This document shows positions 36,795-47,550 of a stretch of 64,000 nt of DNA, piece by piece; the first letter of the stretch is position 1, and each line of letters starts with the position of its first letter. The stretch is from Euwallacea fornicatus. Lineage: Eukaryota; Arthropoda; Insecta; Coleoptera; Curculionidae. The translations under genes and the position numbers were made by a program. Where the stretch lies: positions 992,001-1,056,000 of the forward strand of contig NC_089557.1 of the NCBI RefSeq assembly GCF_040115645.1, read 5' to 3'. Under the pieces are notes generated by a model. That model made no database searches and was not told where the DNA came from. It saw only the letters and a program-made list of their open reading frames with translations.

Positions 36795-36840
36795 TTTGCG
36801 CGCATCGCTCGGATCCTCTGGATCGAGCGATGTTTGCGAA
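36795..36840. other. Strong intergenic hairpin
   Basis: CATCGCTCGGATCC at 36803-36816, loop TCT, then GGATCGAGCGATG at 36820-36832: 13 pairs with a single bulged C, extendable outward through partial pairing (TTTGCG against TGCGAA). It stands out from AT-rich surroundings. It is too short in the paired part to call a microRNA precursor; it could be a repeat end or a structured 3' element. Confidence 0.5.
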
Positions 36841-37874
36841 GAAACGCCGAGTTTTCCATGTGAATATTACGCTGTATTGTCTTATGATAGTTAACTTACT
36901 CCGTATATAGGATATCTTATAGTTTGTAGTGGAACACGTTCTTGTTATTTATTTTCTAAGGTGATCATATCACGTTTTGTTTTTGCCTTTCGGCAAGAAT
37001 TGGTCCGGAAACGTTGCATTTAGGTATCTCTTCATTCGTCGGAAACATTTTTTTCTGTTGGATCGCATTATTCCTGTCTCGTTATTTATTTTTCGTCATG
37101 CGAAATTCCCAAATTAATCGATATTACGATAGAGTAGATGATTTCATTATAGAGTTTTATTTTTTATTAATATGGTTTTTCTATTTAATTTATATTTGTG
37201 TGTACATAATTCAAGTTTACGGTATTAAAGCAATAAAATTATTGGTTCTTCTTTAAAAATATGTGTTTGTTTCTCCGGTAAACCTCGATAGCAGTTAGCG
37301 GCGTAGGAAATAAATCCCCACTCGAACTGCGTTGCGGGCACAATTATGCAAATTTTAAGTGGAATTTATTTGTGGGAAAGCGGCTCTTTAATAATTGCTT
37401 CGTTGTTATAAGAAATTAAGTTAACATGCCTCATATGCTGATAAGTTACAGACGAATTTTTCCTTGATTTTTCTTATTCATTATCGAAAAACTAATAAAA
37501 TGGCGGCTATCGATGCGTAATCTCGATGACTCATCATCAAACCTATGACGTATGAGATGAACGAGGTTTTACAAACCTTGCGTCCTATGCCGTAGACAAC
37601 CATTTTCCCTCTAATTGTCATTGAATTTAAAAGAGCAATGTAGACTCTTCTTGAAAGCGATGAAAATCATTAGTATTCGTAGAGAATTCTAAGTTTGGAT
37701 TAAAAATGCCAATAATTGCAAGCTGAAGAAACAAACAATCAACTCATCCGAGCGTATCTGTTATTTGCCAACACGGTAATTATCGCCATTATGGTTTGGC
37801 CTTAACAAGTGCCATTTTTCTATTCTCTGAACAATATTTAAGAACCAGTTAACCTTGTGAAATGCGCTTGAACT

Positions 37875-37882
37875 TATAAAAA
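37875..37882 (+). promoter_or_regulatory. TATA box of the aldo-keto reductase gene
   Basis: TATAAAAA lies 117 bp ahead of the start codon at 37992, in otherwise TATA-poor DNA. An AGTTCATG motif near 37909 is at a suitable distance for transcription start, though it is not a perfect initiator. Confidence 0.5.
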
Positions 37883-37991
37883 CGGCTGTATCAACTAGAA
37901 ATAAGCTTAGTTCATGCTTGAAGTTGAAAACGGCTTCGAGAAAATTTCGATTCTTTAAGGTTCGCAAACGAAAAGCCGCCGACCGCGGACA

Positions 37992-39355
37992 ATGACCCGT
38001 GCCTTTTTAACTTTTTTGCTGACGTCAGGATGGGCTATGTGTCTGGTAAAGAGCGAAAATGGTTTAGCCAAAGACATGAAATTCAAGCTGCACAGTGGAG
38101 AGTTGATGCCAATGGTGGGATGTGAGTATATAGTGCTAATGTTTTTAGTCAGCGTCTCTTTTAGGACTATTAATCGACGATTAATTTTTTTTTCCAATCA
38201 GGAGTTATTATTGTCCCTCCAGGACGATAGTTTAAGGTTAACTCGTGTCAATTATGTCGATTTTGATTCCTTTGTTTACGGAATTTTTGATAATTTTTAA
38301 ATTTACACCTAATTTCACGCTTCTAAATCAAATCCTTGAACTTGGTATATTCTTACCTAACTAAACGATTTCAGTTGGCACTTACCAAATTCGAGGTACT
38401 GAGTTAATAAGGAGTGTCCTGGATTATGCCCTCGGAGCAGGATATCGTCTCATTGGTAAGACCTTTGCACTAGTCTTTTTCTTCAACTTACCTTGAAACC
38501 TATCAGACACAGCCAAGGTCTATAAGAACGAGGAAGACATAGGTAAAGCCCTAAAAGAGTTATTACCCAAATACAATTTGACTCGACAGGATATTTGGAT
38601 TACTACAAAGCTATGTAAGCTTTAGATTTTTTTAATAGATTTTATCCAAAATTGCTTCCCAAACCAAACTTTACAGCTCCTGACGATCAAGGCGAACTTG
38701 CTTATGAGGCACTAAAAGAATCAATAAAAAACCTGGACTGTGATTATGTAGATTTGTACCTAATTCACTGGCCTGGCAAAGTAGGTCTGAATTCCTCCAA
38801 TGCTACCAATTCTAAGTAAATCATTACATTTTTGTTAATTAGGTGGTGGTTTGCATAATCTTCCTTTTTAGATTGAGGGATGAAAGCTGGAGACAAATGG
38901 TCCGAGGAGTTAAAGAGGGTCTTGCAAAAAACATTGGAGTTTCCAATTATTTAGTGCGACATTTGCGAGAATTAATCACAAACGACCATGGAATCAAACC
39001 TGCAGTTAACCAGGTGGAGTGGCACCCTCACTATCATCCTCAAGATCTGTTGGACTTGTGTCGTAAGGAGAAGATTCTCTTGCAAACCTACTCTTCATTA
39101 GGTGGCACTGGGAATCCTGACTTGATCAAAGATCCTAAAGTTGAAAGCATTGCAAAGAAACTAGGAAGAAGTCCCACTCAGGTGCTTTTAAGATGGGCCC
39201 TACAGCAGAACCTGGCAATCATTCCTAAAGCCAGGTCCAAGGACCACATTGAAGAGAATGTTCAGTTAGACTTCACTATTCCCAGTGAGGACATGGGGGT
39301 TTTAAGCAGTTTTGAATATAATAAGTATGCGTGGGATCCCGAAAATGTGGCTTAA
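37992..39355 (+). CDS. Aldo-keto reductase with hydrophobic N-terminus, complete
   Basis: NADPH-dependent carbonyl reductase of the AKR superfamily; substrate not predictable. Exons 37992-38121, 38375-38455, 38507-38614, 38677-38815 and 38872-39355 give 313 aa in consistent phase. The catalytic tetrad is complete: Asp71 and Tyr76 (LIDTAKVYKNEEDIG), Lys105 (WITTKL), His137 (LIHWPG). NADPH-binding IIPKARSKDHIEEN is near the C-terminus. From the first ATG the protein opens with about 20 hydrophobic residues (TRAFLTFLLTSGWAMCLV) that look like a secretory signal, unusual for this normally cytosolic family; Met29 (KFKLHSGELMPMVG) would be the conventional start. Similar to the group often named prostaglandin F synthase-like or glyoxal reductase-like. 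Confidence 0.92.
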
Positions 39356-39432
39356 GTTATGGTTTTGAGATCAAATATTTTTGTATTGCATTAAAAATAG
39401 ATTAATTTCTTAGTAAGTGAATGAAAAAATAT

Positions 39433-39446
39433 TTTATTTAAATAAA
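39433..39446. terminator. Palindromic two-way poly(A) signal
   Basis: TTTATTTAAATAAA reads AATAAA on both strands (plus 39441-39446; minus 39438-39433). It lies 78 bp past the reductase stop and 79 bp past the H2A.X stop, so the two convergent genes probably use the same 14 bp for 3' end formation. Confidence 0.6.
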
Positions 39447-39524
39447 CCTGAGATTGAGAACCAATAGGCTCCTAATAACACTTAAGAAAGACAAAAAACT
39501 TGATAAAAAAAACCTTAAATCAAC

Positions 39525-40050
39525 TTAGTAGTCTTGAGACTGGGATTTTGTGTTTGACCCAGAGGAAGTTCCAGTCTTCTTCGGCAAAAGAACTCCATGA
39601 ATGTTAGGAAGAACACCGCCCTGTGCAATAGTAACCCCTGAGAGCAGTTTGTTCAGCTCTTCGTCGTTACGTATAGCCAATTGGAGATGCCTGCAAGACA
39701 CATTGCTCTAAATGCATCTAAATAATTCTAGAGATATTTTACCTAGGAATGATCCTAGATTTTTTGTTATCCCTGGCAGCATTTCCTGCTAACTCCAAGA
39801 TTTCAGCAGAGAGATACTCGAGAACAGCAGCCAGATAAACTGGGGCTCCTGTTCCAACGCGTTCGGCATAATTTCCTGTTAACATTTAGAATAATAACAT
39901 TAACATAGCTGAAGAGGATGAAAAGCTGGCTTGTTGCTTACCCTTCTTTAATAACCTGTGGATCCTACTAACAGGGAATTGTAGGCCTGCTCTGGAAGAT
40001 CGGCTCTTTGCCTTGGCTTTGGACTTCCCTCCTTTGCCGCGTGCTGACAT
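39525..40050 (-). CDS. H2AX: Histone H2A.X variant with SQDY tail, complete
   Basis: Core nucleosome histone of the H2A.X type. Minus-strand exons 39942-40050, 39743-39875 and 39525-39690 join in phase to 135 aa: MSARGKGGKSKAKAKSRSSR, then AGLQFPVSRIHRLLKKGNYA, the acidic-patch helix AEILELAGNAARDNKKSR, RNDEELNKLLSGVTIAQGG and LPNIHGVLLPKKTG. The extended tail ends SQSQDY, a match to the SQ(E/D)-hydrophobic motif phosphorylated at DNA breaks. Introns and a downstream AATAAA, rather than a histone 3' stem-loop, indicate a replication-independent polyadenylated gene. In Drosophila this role is carried by H2Av; here the body is canonical-H2A-like, so it is not an H2A.Z. Confidence 0.94.
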
Positions 40051-40977
40051 AATTGTACGTAATGGTGATCACAAATAAGTCGGTTTTAAGGTTTACGTAA
40101 AGATATCGCAGGAAGGAACAACTCCATTCGTGTTCTGTTCAGAAATGGCCGTTATTCTAGTACTTTTTTTTCACAGCGATGCCGCGTTGTCCGTTACAAT
40201 AGTCGAAATTCTCGTGAATAGAGTTAAGGAGAACTAGCAGCTAATTCAATCCATCTATCAAAAAGAATTTATAGTGACTTTTACGAACAATCATTCGATG
40301 TTATGAAGTTCATCGGTTTTCCTGCAAAAATCCATAAAATCTAAGTCATAAAGAAGTGAAATCGAGGATATTCTGTAAGTAGCGGCAATGTTACGTGCAA
40401 ATGTACAGATGTTCGCGTTTGACATTAGAAAAATGGCGGGAATGTATTTAAAATTTTTCTTTGTCTAAAACAAGAGAATCGTATTAAGATTCCTATGGCA
40501 TAGAAAGAGACAAAGTAGTGAGGTATGACGTAACTATTTATGATGTATGTTTGTTGATATGAAACCATGATGCAATGTCGATTAATAAAGCAGTTTGCTC
40601 ATATAAACATTAATGTAAAAAAAATTATTACGTATTATAACCCATGTAATAAAATATTTCGAGTGTTATTGTAACGCTCCTCTTCATTCTAAAGGTATTA
40701 AAATTAGTTAGTAAAATTATATATGTCGGAAATAAATTTAATCTAAATAACGGAAATGCGTTGTTGCCTTTCTGATTTGTTACACATTTGTATTTTAGAC
40801 ATGAGTCGGAATATTTTTACCGTAGTCTGTAACATCTGTCAACGAGAATAATAATAAACAATCACACAATATAGAGCATAAAGGGAAACATTTTTCAGAT
40901 TTCGCCTATTTATCAAAGAGAAAATTATATTTTCGTTAATATTTCACTTATAGAATTCATAAAAAAACTTCCTTAAA
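40051..40977. promoter_or_regulatory. Divergent promoter region, H2A.X/TMEM9
   Basis: 927 bp between the start codons of two divergently transcribed genes. AT-rich, with no recognisable open frame and no clear TATA box. Both promoters and 5' UTRs must lie here. Confidence 0.5.
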
Positions 40978-41703
40978 ATGAAACATTCATTGCTGCTATG
41001 CGTTTGCGTGCTGTATTTATTAACGCAAACACAAGTAAGTTTTCATTTCAAGCCCCACTTTGGCTTGTTAAATAACAATAACCGTTTCAGGCCCAATTTA
41101 ACGACAAAAGGTGTAAATGCATTTGCCCGAGTTTATCCTCAGTTACCAACAAAACGGAGAAGACTCACACTGAAAGGCTTATGCATACAACTAATGACCC
41201 CCCAAATAAATGGTATCTTACACTTATGGCAAGCCCTTCAACATACTCAAATTCTAAATTTCAGTAATTGTGAAGAAGTAATGATTCCACAAGTTGCAGA
41301 CAAGCTAAGTACCAATGAAGTAAGAGAATTTTGCCCAAGATGCGAGTGTAAATATGAAAATCGTAATACCACAGTCATCCGTTATGTTGTGATTATCGTC
41401 ATCTGGGTTATATCCATTTTGGTTGTTTATATGATGTTTTTGATCATCTTGGATCCTCTACTTAATAAAAGGGTTAAAGGAAACTATCAGGAGCATACAA
41501 ATGAAGATGTATGAATGTTTGAAATTTCTATACAAATGCTTAAATATTGATTGTAGGAGGACGCTCAACAGGGGCCTATGTCACACAATATGAGCATGAG
41601 GGGAAATGTGTTGAATCGAGTGAGCAATCAGCAGGATAAGTGGAAAAGACAAGTGAAAGAACAGAGGAGAAACATATATGACAGACATACCATGTTGAAT
41701 TAG
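40978..41703 (+). CDS. TMEM9: Transmembrane protein 9 (TMEM9), complete
   Basis: Single-pass endosomal/lysosomal glycoprotein, linked in vertebrates to V-ATPase assembly and ClC exchangers. Exons 40978-41034, 41091-41212, 41265-41508 and 41557-41703 give 189 aa. Seen: signal peptide (MKHSLLLCVCVLYLL), Cys-rich luminal part (NDKRCKCICPSLSSVTNKTE, CNCEEV, FCPRCECKYENRNTT) with N-x-S/T sites, one membrane helix (VVIIVIWVISILVVYMMFL), cytosolic DPLLNKR and a C-terminus ending YDRHTMLN. Introns 1 (56 nt) and 2 (52 nt) contain no stop, and together they restore the frame, so a continuous 178-codon frame runs from 40978 to 41514. Its middle is wrong: only the spliced frame gives the conserved CKCIC motif. 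AATAAA at 41855. Confidence 0.94.
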
Positions 41704-43535
41704 TGATAAATGTTGTAATTGTATATTAATTCCTGGTTGTTATGAATTAATCCTTCATAATAGAGAATGAAGAATATGTTGAAACATTTTATTTTAAACC
41801 AATATTATACATAAGGACATGGAATATTCTTTAAACAAACGGTAAGTGAACTTTAATAAAAAATATACAATAATACCTAGGCACTGATTTCATGAGAAAT
41901 GTACATGTCTGAGGCTCAATTTTTATTGCAATTGCCAGGTAACTGTACCGACAAATCTAAAATTTTCTGCAATCTTGGACATTTCACCATACAACAATCC
42001 AAATAAAGCGCCAATTTAAACCTGGCAGTAAACGTGCAAATTAGTGCTTTGTCCAGTTCGTTGTGCGGTGAAATATCTAGGTTTACAGGAAGCTTACCGA
42101 ACACACCTTATGAGCATATTGAAAAAACTGAGTCTCATATTATTTAAGTAAAAAATTCTACTGGTGTGTGCCGACCTCTTTGACGAACCAATCACAGCAG
42201 TTTTGTGATCTACGCAGGTGTACACAACGGTAATTATTAGGTACTTAAGGAGGCTTCGTTATATATCTTTTCGCGTTTTCCTCCATATAAATTAAATTTT
42301 ATAAATACACAATATAAACTGGACAAAATGGCGAATCACTAAATATGTCGCAGCCTTGACGCTGAATAGTTCTTTATACCATTACACGATTTGTTTACTT
42401 TTTTTAAATTAAATTGGTGATCTGCTCTTCATTAACTTCTCTTTGGATCCTTAGGGACCATTATTATTAATTCTTATTAAATTCAGGTTTAACATTTAGG
42501 AGTTATTCAGCATCAAGCTTGTGGCACGTTTTTAGCGGTGCGTTATGGCCTCGACTTCCATTGATTTCCAAATAGTATTGACTAACAACGAATAAGAGCT
42601 TCTATCGGGAATTAAGTAGCAAATGAACAGGGTGAAAACTGAAGTTGTGAGGGCTTCAACACATACAGCGTAATATGTGGAACTAACAAAATCCACCCTG
42701 TATATATTAAGTAGAAAGATGACCTTACACTGGCAGAATACAATTTTCTATTTTAATATAGTAATTTGCAGGCACCAATTAAGTTTCTAACTACACGCAA
42801 GGGATTATTATTTTATATCACATATTTATATACTTTTTAATTTACTTTACAGCTGCTTACAGGGCCGAGCCAGTCCTGTACGAAGTAACAATTTGGAGCA
42901 ATAATACTTAAGTGTGAGACCCTGATCGAACTTTGTGGCTCTGTTTCGAGGCAATGCACGTCCCTTTAATGACTAATTCAATTGACAGGTCTTGCCTCGA
43001 AGTGTCTGTTGATTATTTACAAAACGGCTCTAAAAAGTACATTTGGCTAACGGGAAGAAGGAATAATAAATTAATACCTTACGTTACACAATTGGTTGAA
43101 ATATTGCTTACGAGAATGAGAAATCTATTATTAAATGTGTACGAGGCGACGTTTCCTTGCTTTAAAATTTCAATGTGTGCGAATTACCAAATGCCAATTA
43201 AATGACAACAATAATGAAACTAAAACTGAAGAAACCACTCGAGAATGTATTAATCGGGAACGTACTTGGGTATCTTGCGCGTGTACATTACATCTGTTTG
43301 TACAAATAACTACCTATGCTTCTCAAGAATTAATACATACAAAAGCGCCACTCCTAAACGTCTAAGAGTTTAAAAAAATATATGCAACATAATACTAAAG
43401 TTGTGAGGTTGTTACCCATAAGGGGAGCCGCGTACTGCGCCTGAAATATTTGGTTGGGTTTGGCTCCGAGTCTGACGATGGTATCTGATATGTCACTGGG
43501 AAAATTTAAGGAACTAAGTCTCACACTTTTTCTGG
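41704..43535. other. TMEM9 and PP6R 3' flanks
   Basis: AT-rich intergenic DNA between convergent genes; no gene recognised. An 80-bp remnant with inverted transposon-like ends (AACAGGGTG at 42626-42634, CACCCTGTATA at 42694-42704) lies inside. Short frames at 41916-42104 (-) and 42933-43365 (+) resemble nothing known. Confidence 0.5.
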
Positions 43536-46500
43536 CTACTCGGGGCTTGAGGAAGGCTTGTCCAGGGGCTTCTCGACTGATTTCTTACAGCTGTCCCCTT
43601 GTAACGACCTAAAACAAACAATCTACTCTCAGAAAACTCCGAAAGGGGTCGATAACAGTAAGTCTATATTTCTATTAAAAAGAGCCTTTTCATCCAACGA
43701 AAACTTACTTGGACGGTTGAGTTTGACTACTCCCGTTCCCTTGCTCGATTCTCCCCTTCTCGTGGGGATGATCTCCGGACGCTTCAGCACTCTCGATTTT
43801 TCCACAAATTTGTTCGTCTTTGCATTGTGCCGTTTTCAGCTCGCACTTCGATTCAGTCTCCCACGGGCTCTGCGCCTCCTCTCCCGAAAGTTGGTCTTTA
43901 GCCTCTGCAGAGAACGCTTCTGGAAAAACCGAATTTTCCCCGAAAGCCGCTGAACTGAAATCGGCCCAGCCCGTTTCGGCCGTCGAGCTGCTCGCCGGAG
44001 TAGTACCGACGCCCCAGGGGTCATTTTTGGGGGATGTCCATGCTGGAACGATGATGAATTGAATAGCTAAGACTTAAAAAATTAGATTTCAAATTGTCAT
44101 ATCCAGATCTATTTGTCAAAATCAGATATGGCTTTATAATATTTCTCAAACTTTCGAACACAGCTCTTTTACAAGACTTCGCCAATATCAAATACTTACG
44201 ATCCACCTCCATGTTTTCATCCCCAATATTCGGACTATCGTCATCACTGTCGCTGCTGATGTTCCCCTGGTCTTTTTTCTCGATCACCGTCTGAAACGTG
44301 TGCTCTCGCTCCTCGAACACCTGATCGTCTGCGTCAAAAAGAGTGTTTATGTTCTGAGCACAGACCTGCTTGAATATGGCGTCCCTTTGCAGCATTTCGC
44401 TCTCCGAAAGATCAAAATTTACATCAGAAGGATTGTCGATAGTCCTACAAATAATATGTTAGATTAGTCGCTTTACAAAGTGGGCCAAATTACTGATTGA
44501 ACGTCTCGTCGCCGTCATTGAACGCGTCGTCGTTGAACCCGCTGTAACCGTCTATGAACTGGGACGTCAGGTTTTGCATCTGATATTGAGAAAAACTCTA
44601 TTTAAAAAACGTGAAGTTACGGAAAAAATGCTTTTACGAGCTAATACGGCCTACCTGTTGCTGTAGAGCACTGCTTTGCGGGAATGGAATGTCTCCGAAC
44701 TCGTCGTTGTCCTCTAAGAGATCGTTCGGGTGAAGACCGCCCTACAAACACCCAGTAAAGCACAATACGAATAACTGCGGACAAATCGTACCAAAAGCTT
44801 GTCCTGTTGCTCCATGGCGGCGGCTAAATGCGTGGTTTTGAACTCTTCCAGAGCGGTCGCCGTTTCAGGCTTCAGTTCCTTGAGCTGCCTGCTTAGGGGC
44901 ACGATCCGATTGAATATGCTGATTAAATGCCCCATGTAGCCTTGCCTAATGGCTTTCTTTTGTGATCTAAACCAGGTTCTGAATCTCACATTTCAAAGAC
45001 AAAAAAAACAATACTCACTGCTGCTCATCGTTGTCTTTCCAGGCCTTCATTATCCTTTCTATAAGATTACAGCCGCCGATTAGCTGGAAGGAATTAATCA
45101 ACTATTTAAAGGTCTCCTTGTTGCCAAATTCTGAGATTTGTCTTTAGGCTTCATGTAGAAATTCTCTCCCTAACTACCACTTTCACAAGCAAATACTCAC
45201 ATGTTTGCATAATGAACTAACTTGCACGTTCTCTCCCTCCTCCTCTTCGAAGTTCTCGTTGTTGTCCACCTCAATGGCGGCAATAAGGCAGTTCTCCACT
45301 TGCGTGTGCAAGAAATTATTCCACGGATACTTAAAAAACAAATCCAGAATCACTGGAAATGTCTTTAAATTGATCAGCTGCGTGTGCAATTGACTGGGCT
45401 GGGTTGGAATTAAAGCTGCTAGCATTCGTATCACCTGCAGCCGAGTGTTGCCTAGCGGAGGTTGCAGCACACCCATCGTGGTTAAAACTGGGCTTTGCTA
45501 TAAGAAAGCACTGAACCCAACTTTTGAGGCGAAGATATAATTACGTACCTTCGGAGGATCCAACAGCAATTGATGAAAGTCTTTTATCCTCAAAGAAATG
45601 GCCTCAACTACGTCACGAACAATCTTCTGCTTGTGCTCGAAATCAGCGGCTTCGTCATTTATGTTTGAATTATAAAGAGTGGTGGCTATGTTGATTGCGC
45701 ATCGAAATCCAGGCAGGCTGAAAATACTTTTATTCTTCAGTTCGTTTGTTTTCAAATTTGTCACAAGTCACCTGGTCTGATTCACGTCCAGCAAGGACAG
45801 AAGGACGGTTATACCTCCTACGATCGAACTCTCGTTCCTTTCGTCCTCAAACAGCTGATCCAGCAGTAGTTTTACAGTCTCCGGGCTAAAGAAACTAAAC
45901 GTATTAACTAGGCTAGTTGTAAGTGAACAACTTACGCCTCCAGAGTATTTAAAAGGGGATCAGGATCCACCCGTTCGTCGAAACTTCTTCGAGAATCGCG
46001 GGACGTCCTGAGGAAATCACACAATAATTGAGCAACGTTGTCGTGTCTTTCTTTTTCGATTTTCGGATTCAGTAAGCAGACCAGCTGCTGGATTATCCGT
46101 TGGGAGTCTAACCACTGAAATACCACACGTGACTATATAGCAATTCGCAGAGAAATTGCCAACTTACGTTCAAGATGTTTTGACGCATTTCGACTCCCTC
46201 AACCTGAGTCATCAGTTTCAGCATGAGATCCATAATGGCTGATGTGCCTAGATGCTTCATTAGTAAAGGCAAAAAGGTGTCCCTAGCCTTTAAAAAATCT
46301 AAGACCTGCAAGCACGTCAGTTGATAGGACAGCCAGTTCTGGAAGGGTAAGGATCGTTTTTGTATAGGAGTTGAGGTTTGACAAAATCGGATTTAAAGGA
46401 GGGAGAGGGAAAAGAAAAATAAGTTGTAGTTTATTCAGTGGAAAAATGTTTGAAATAAATCATTACACACAACATCAAAAGCTGAAATGGTGAGTTAATG

Positions 46501-47550
46501 AAAAAGTTTGAAAATGAAGAGATAAAAAACTTTTTAATGTATTATGATAATGAATTACATGAAGACCACCTTATAAGGGAATTGTGGGCAGGAGAGAGAT
46601 GGCTATATGAATTTTCTAAAATTGGCTATTTCATGTCTCTATCAGATTCACATATTTCTTCAATAAAACAAAAATTGAAGGCATTTTGAGGCATTCTAAA
46701 TAGGACCTCAATGAGAGACCTAAAAGAATGTTTCACATGCTAAAAAATGAAGAAAAATCTGTGGAGATTCTAATAGGGAGGTTTGACTGCCACTCAGTCT
46801 CATTCTCCCATTCTCCATAAAGCCAGTGTCATGTGGAAAATGGTATACAAGAGAGAGATGGCAATAAAAACATTTCTAAATTGCAGTTCTCAGATCCCCA
46901 TCCCTCTCCAATTAATATTAATCTTTTGTTAATCGGTAATGAAATGAGGCAACAAAAGAGAGAACAAAAATACTCACCTGTTCAGTCTTTTTGGCAATAA
47001 GGCCGCCCATAATTTTACTAAAATAGGAAGCCAGTAGTGGGTTCAGTGGTGCTTCACTCTCGAGAAATGTGTACAGTTTCTCTAACAATCTACAATATAA
47101 ATATCAGTCTCACTTTACTAATACAAATTGTAAATTAATTATCACCGTTCATCCCCTGCCAATCGCTCATTAACAGCTGGCACATCACAGGTAAGTAATT
47201 CACTAGCAATATTTGGATATTTAAACCTGATATTATCACTAAGGACTATTGATGGTTCCATGGTTGTTAACATCACAAGCTCCTCTATAACTTCTGGCTT
47301 CAGTAGACTGAAATTCCCTTTTTTGTTACAAAGTTTATTTCATGGAAAAAAATCCTTACAAATCAATTAAAACCTTATTCTGTGCTCTGCACTCGTTGAT
47401 GATATCCTCACAATCCATTACTTCCAGCAAAGTTACACCCTAAAATTCAAATCATTATAACTTTAGGTTTGACGAAAATTGGGACCTTACCTCCTTAGCA
47501 AGAAGGGTTTCAATTTGGGTAGAAGAAGTCGTGTTGTATTTCCAAAACAT
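43536..47550 (-). CDS. PPP6R: Protein phosphatase 6 regulatory subunit (SAPS domain), complete
   Basis: Scaffold that targets the PP6 catalytic subunit. Sixteen minus-strand exons: 47491-47550, 47360-47439, 47146-47307, 46978-47089, 46168-46305, 45936-46114, 45772-45885, 45549-45717, 45201-45497, 45019-45083, 44792-44966, 44655-44741, 44494-44597, 44200-44444, 43709-44042, 43536-43608. All phases agree; 797 aa. Family hallmarks: N-terminal MFWKYNTTSSTQIETLL, HLGTSAIMDLMLKL, DPDPLLNTLEA, PPLGNTRLQVIRMLAALIP, YPWNNFLHTQVENCL, QGYMGHLISIFN, YQMQNLTSQFID, then an acidic tail with DENMEVDPW and ETGWADFSS. The SAPS helical repeats fill roughly residues 1-520; the tail is disordered. Vertebrates have three paralogues, so I do not assign one. 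Intron 4 (672 nt) holds a plus-strand 63-codon frame of unknown nature. Confidence 0.96.

Larger units (their letters stand above)
35457..37874. other. Sirt1 3' UTR and intergenic region
   Basis: Begins with the Sirt1 3' UTR, probably to about 36350-36390 where AATAAA motifs occur. Two strong short hairpins are annotated separately. The 35488-35874 minus frame (128 codons) lies opposite the UTR and resembles nothing known. The rest is AT-rich with no gene recognised. Confidence 0.5.

Noticed and set aside
40978..41514. 178-codon continuous TMEM9 frame as an unspliced gene
   Set aside because: Its middle is out of frame relative to the TMEM9 family; removal of two GT-AG introns restores the conserved Cys motif.
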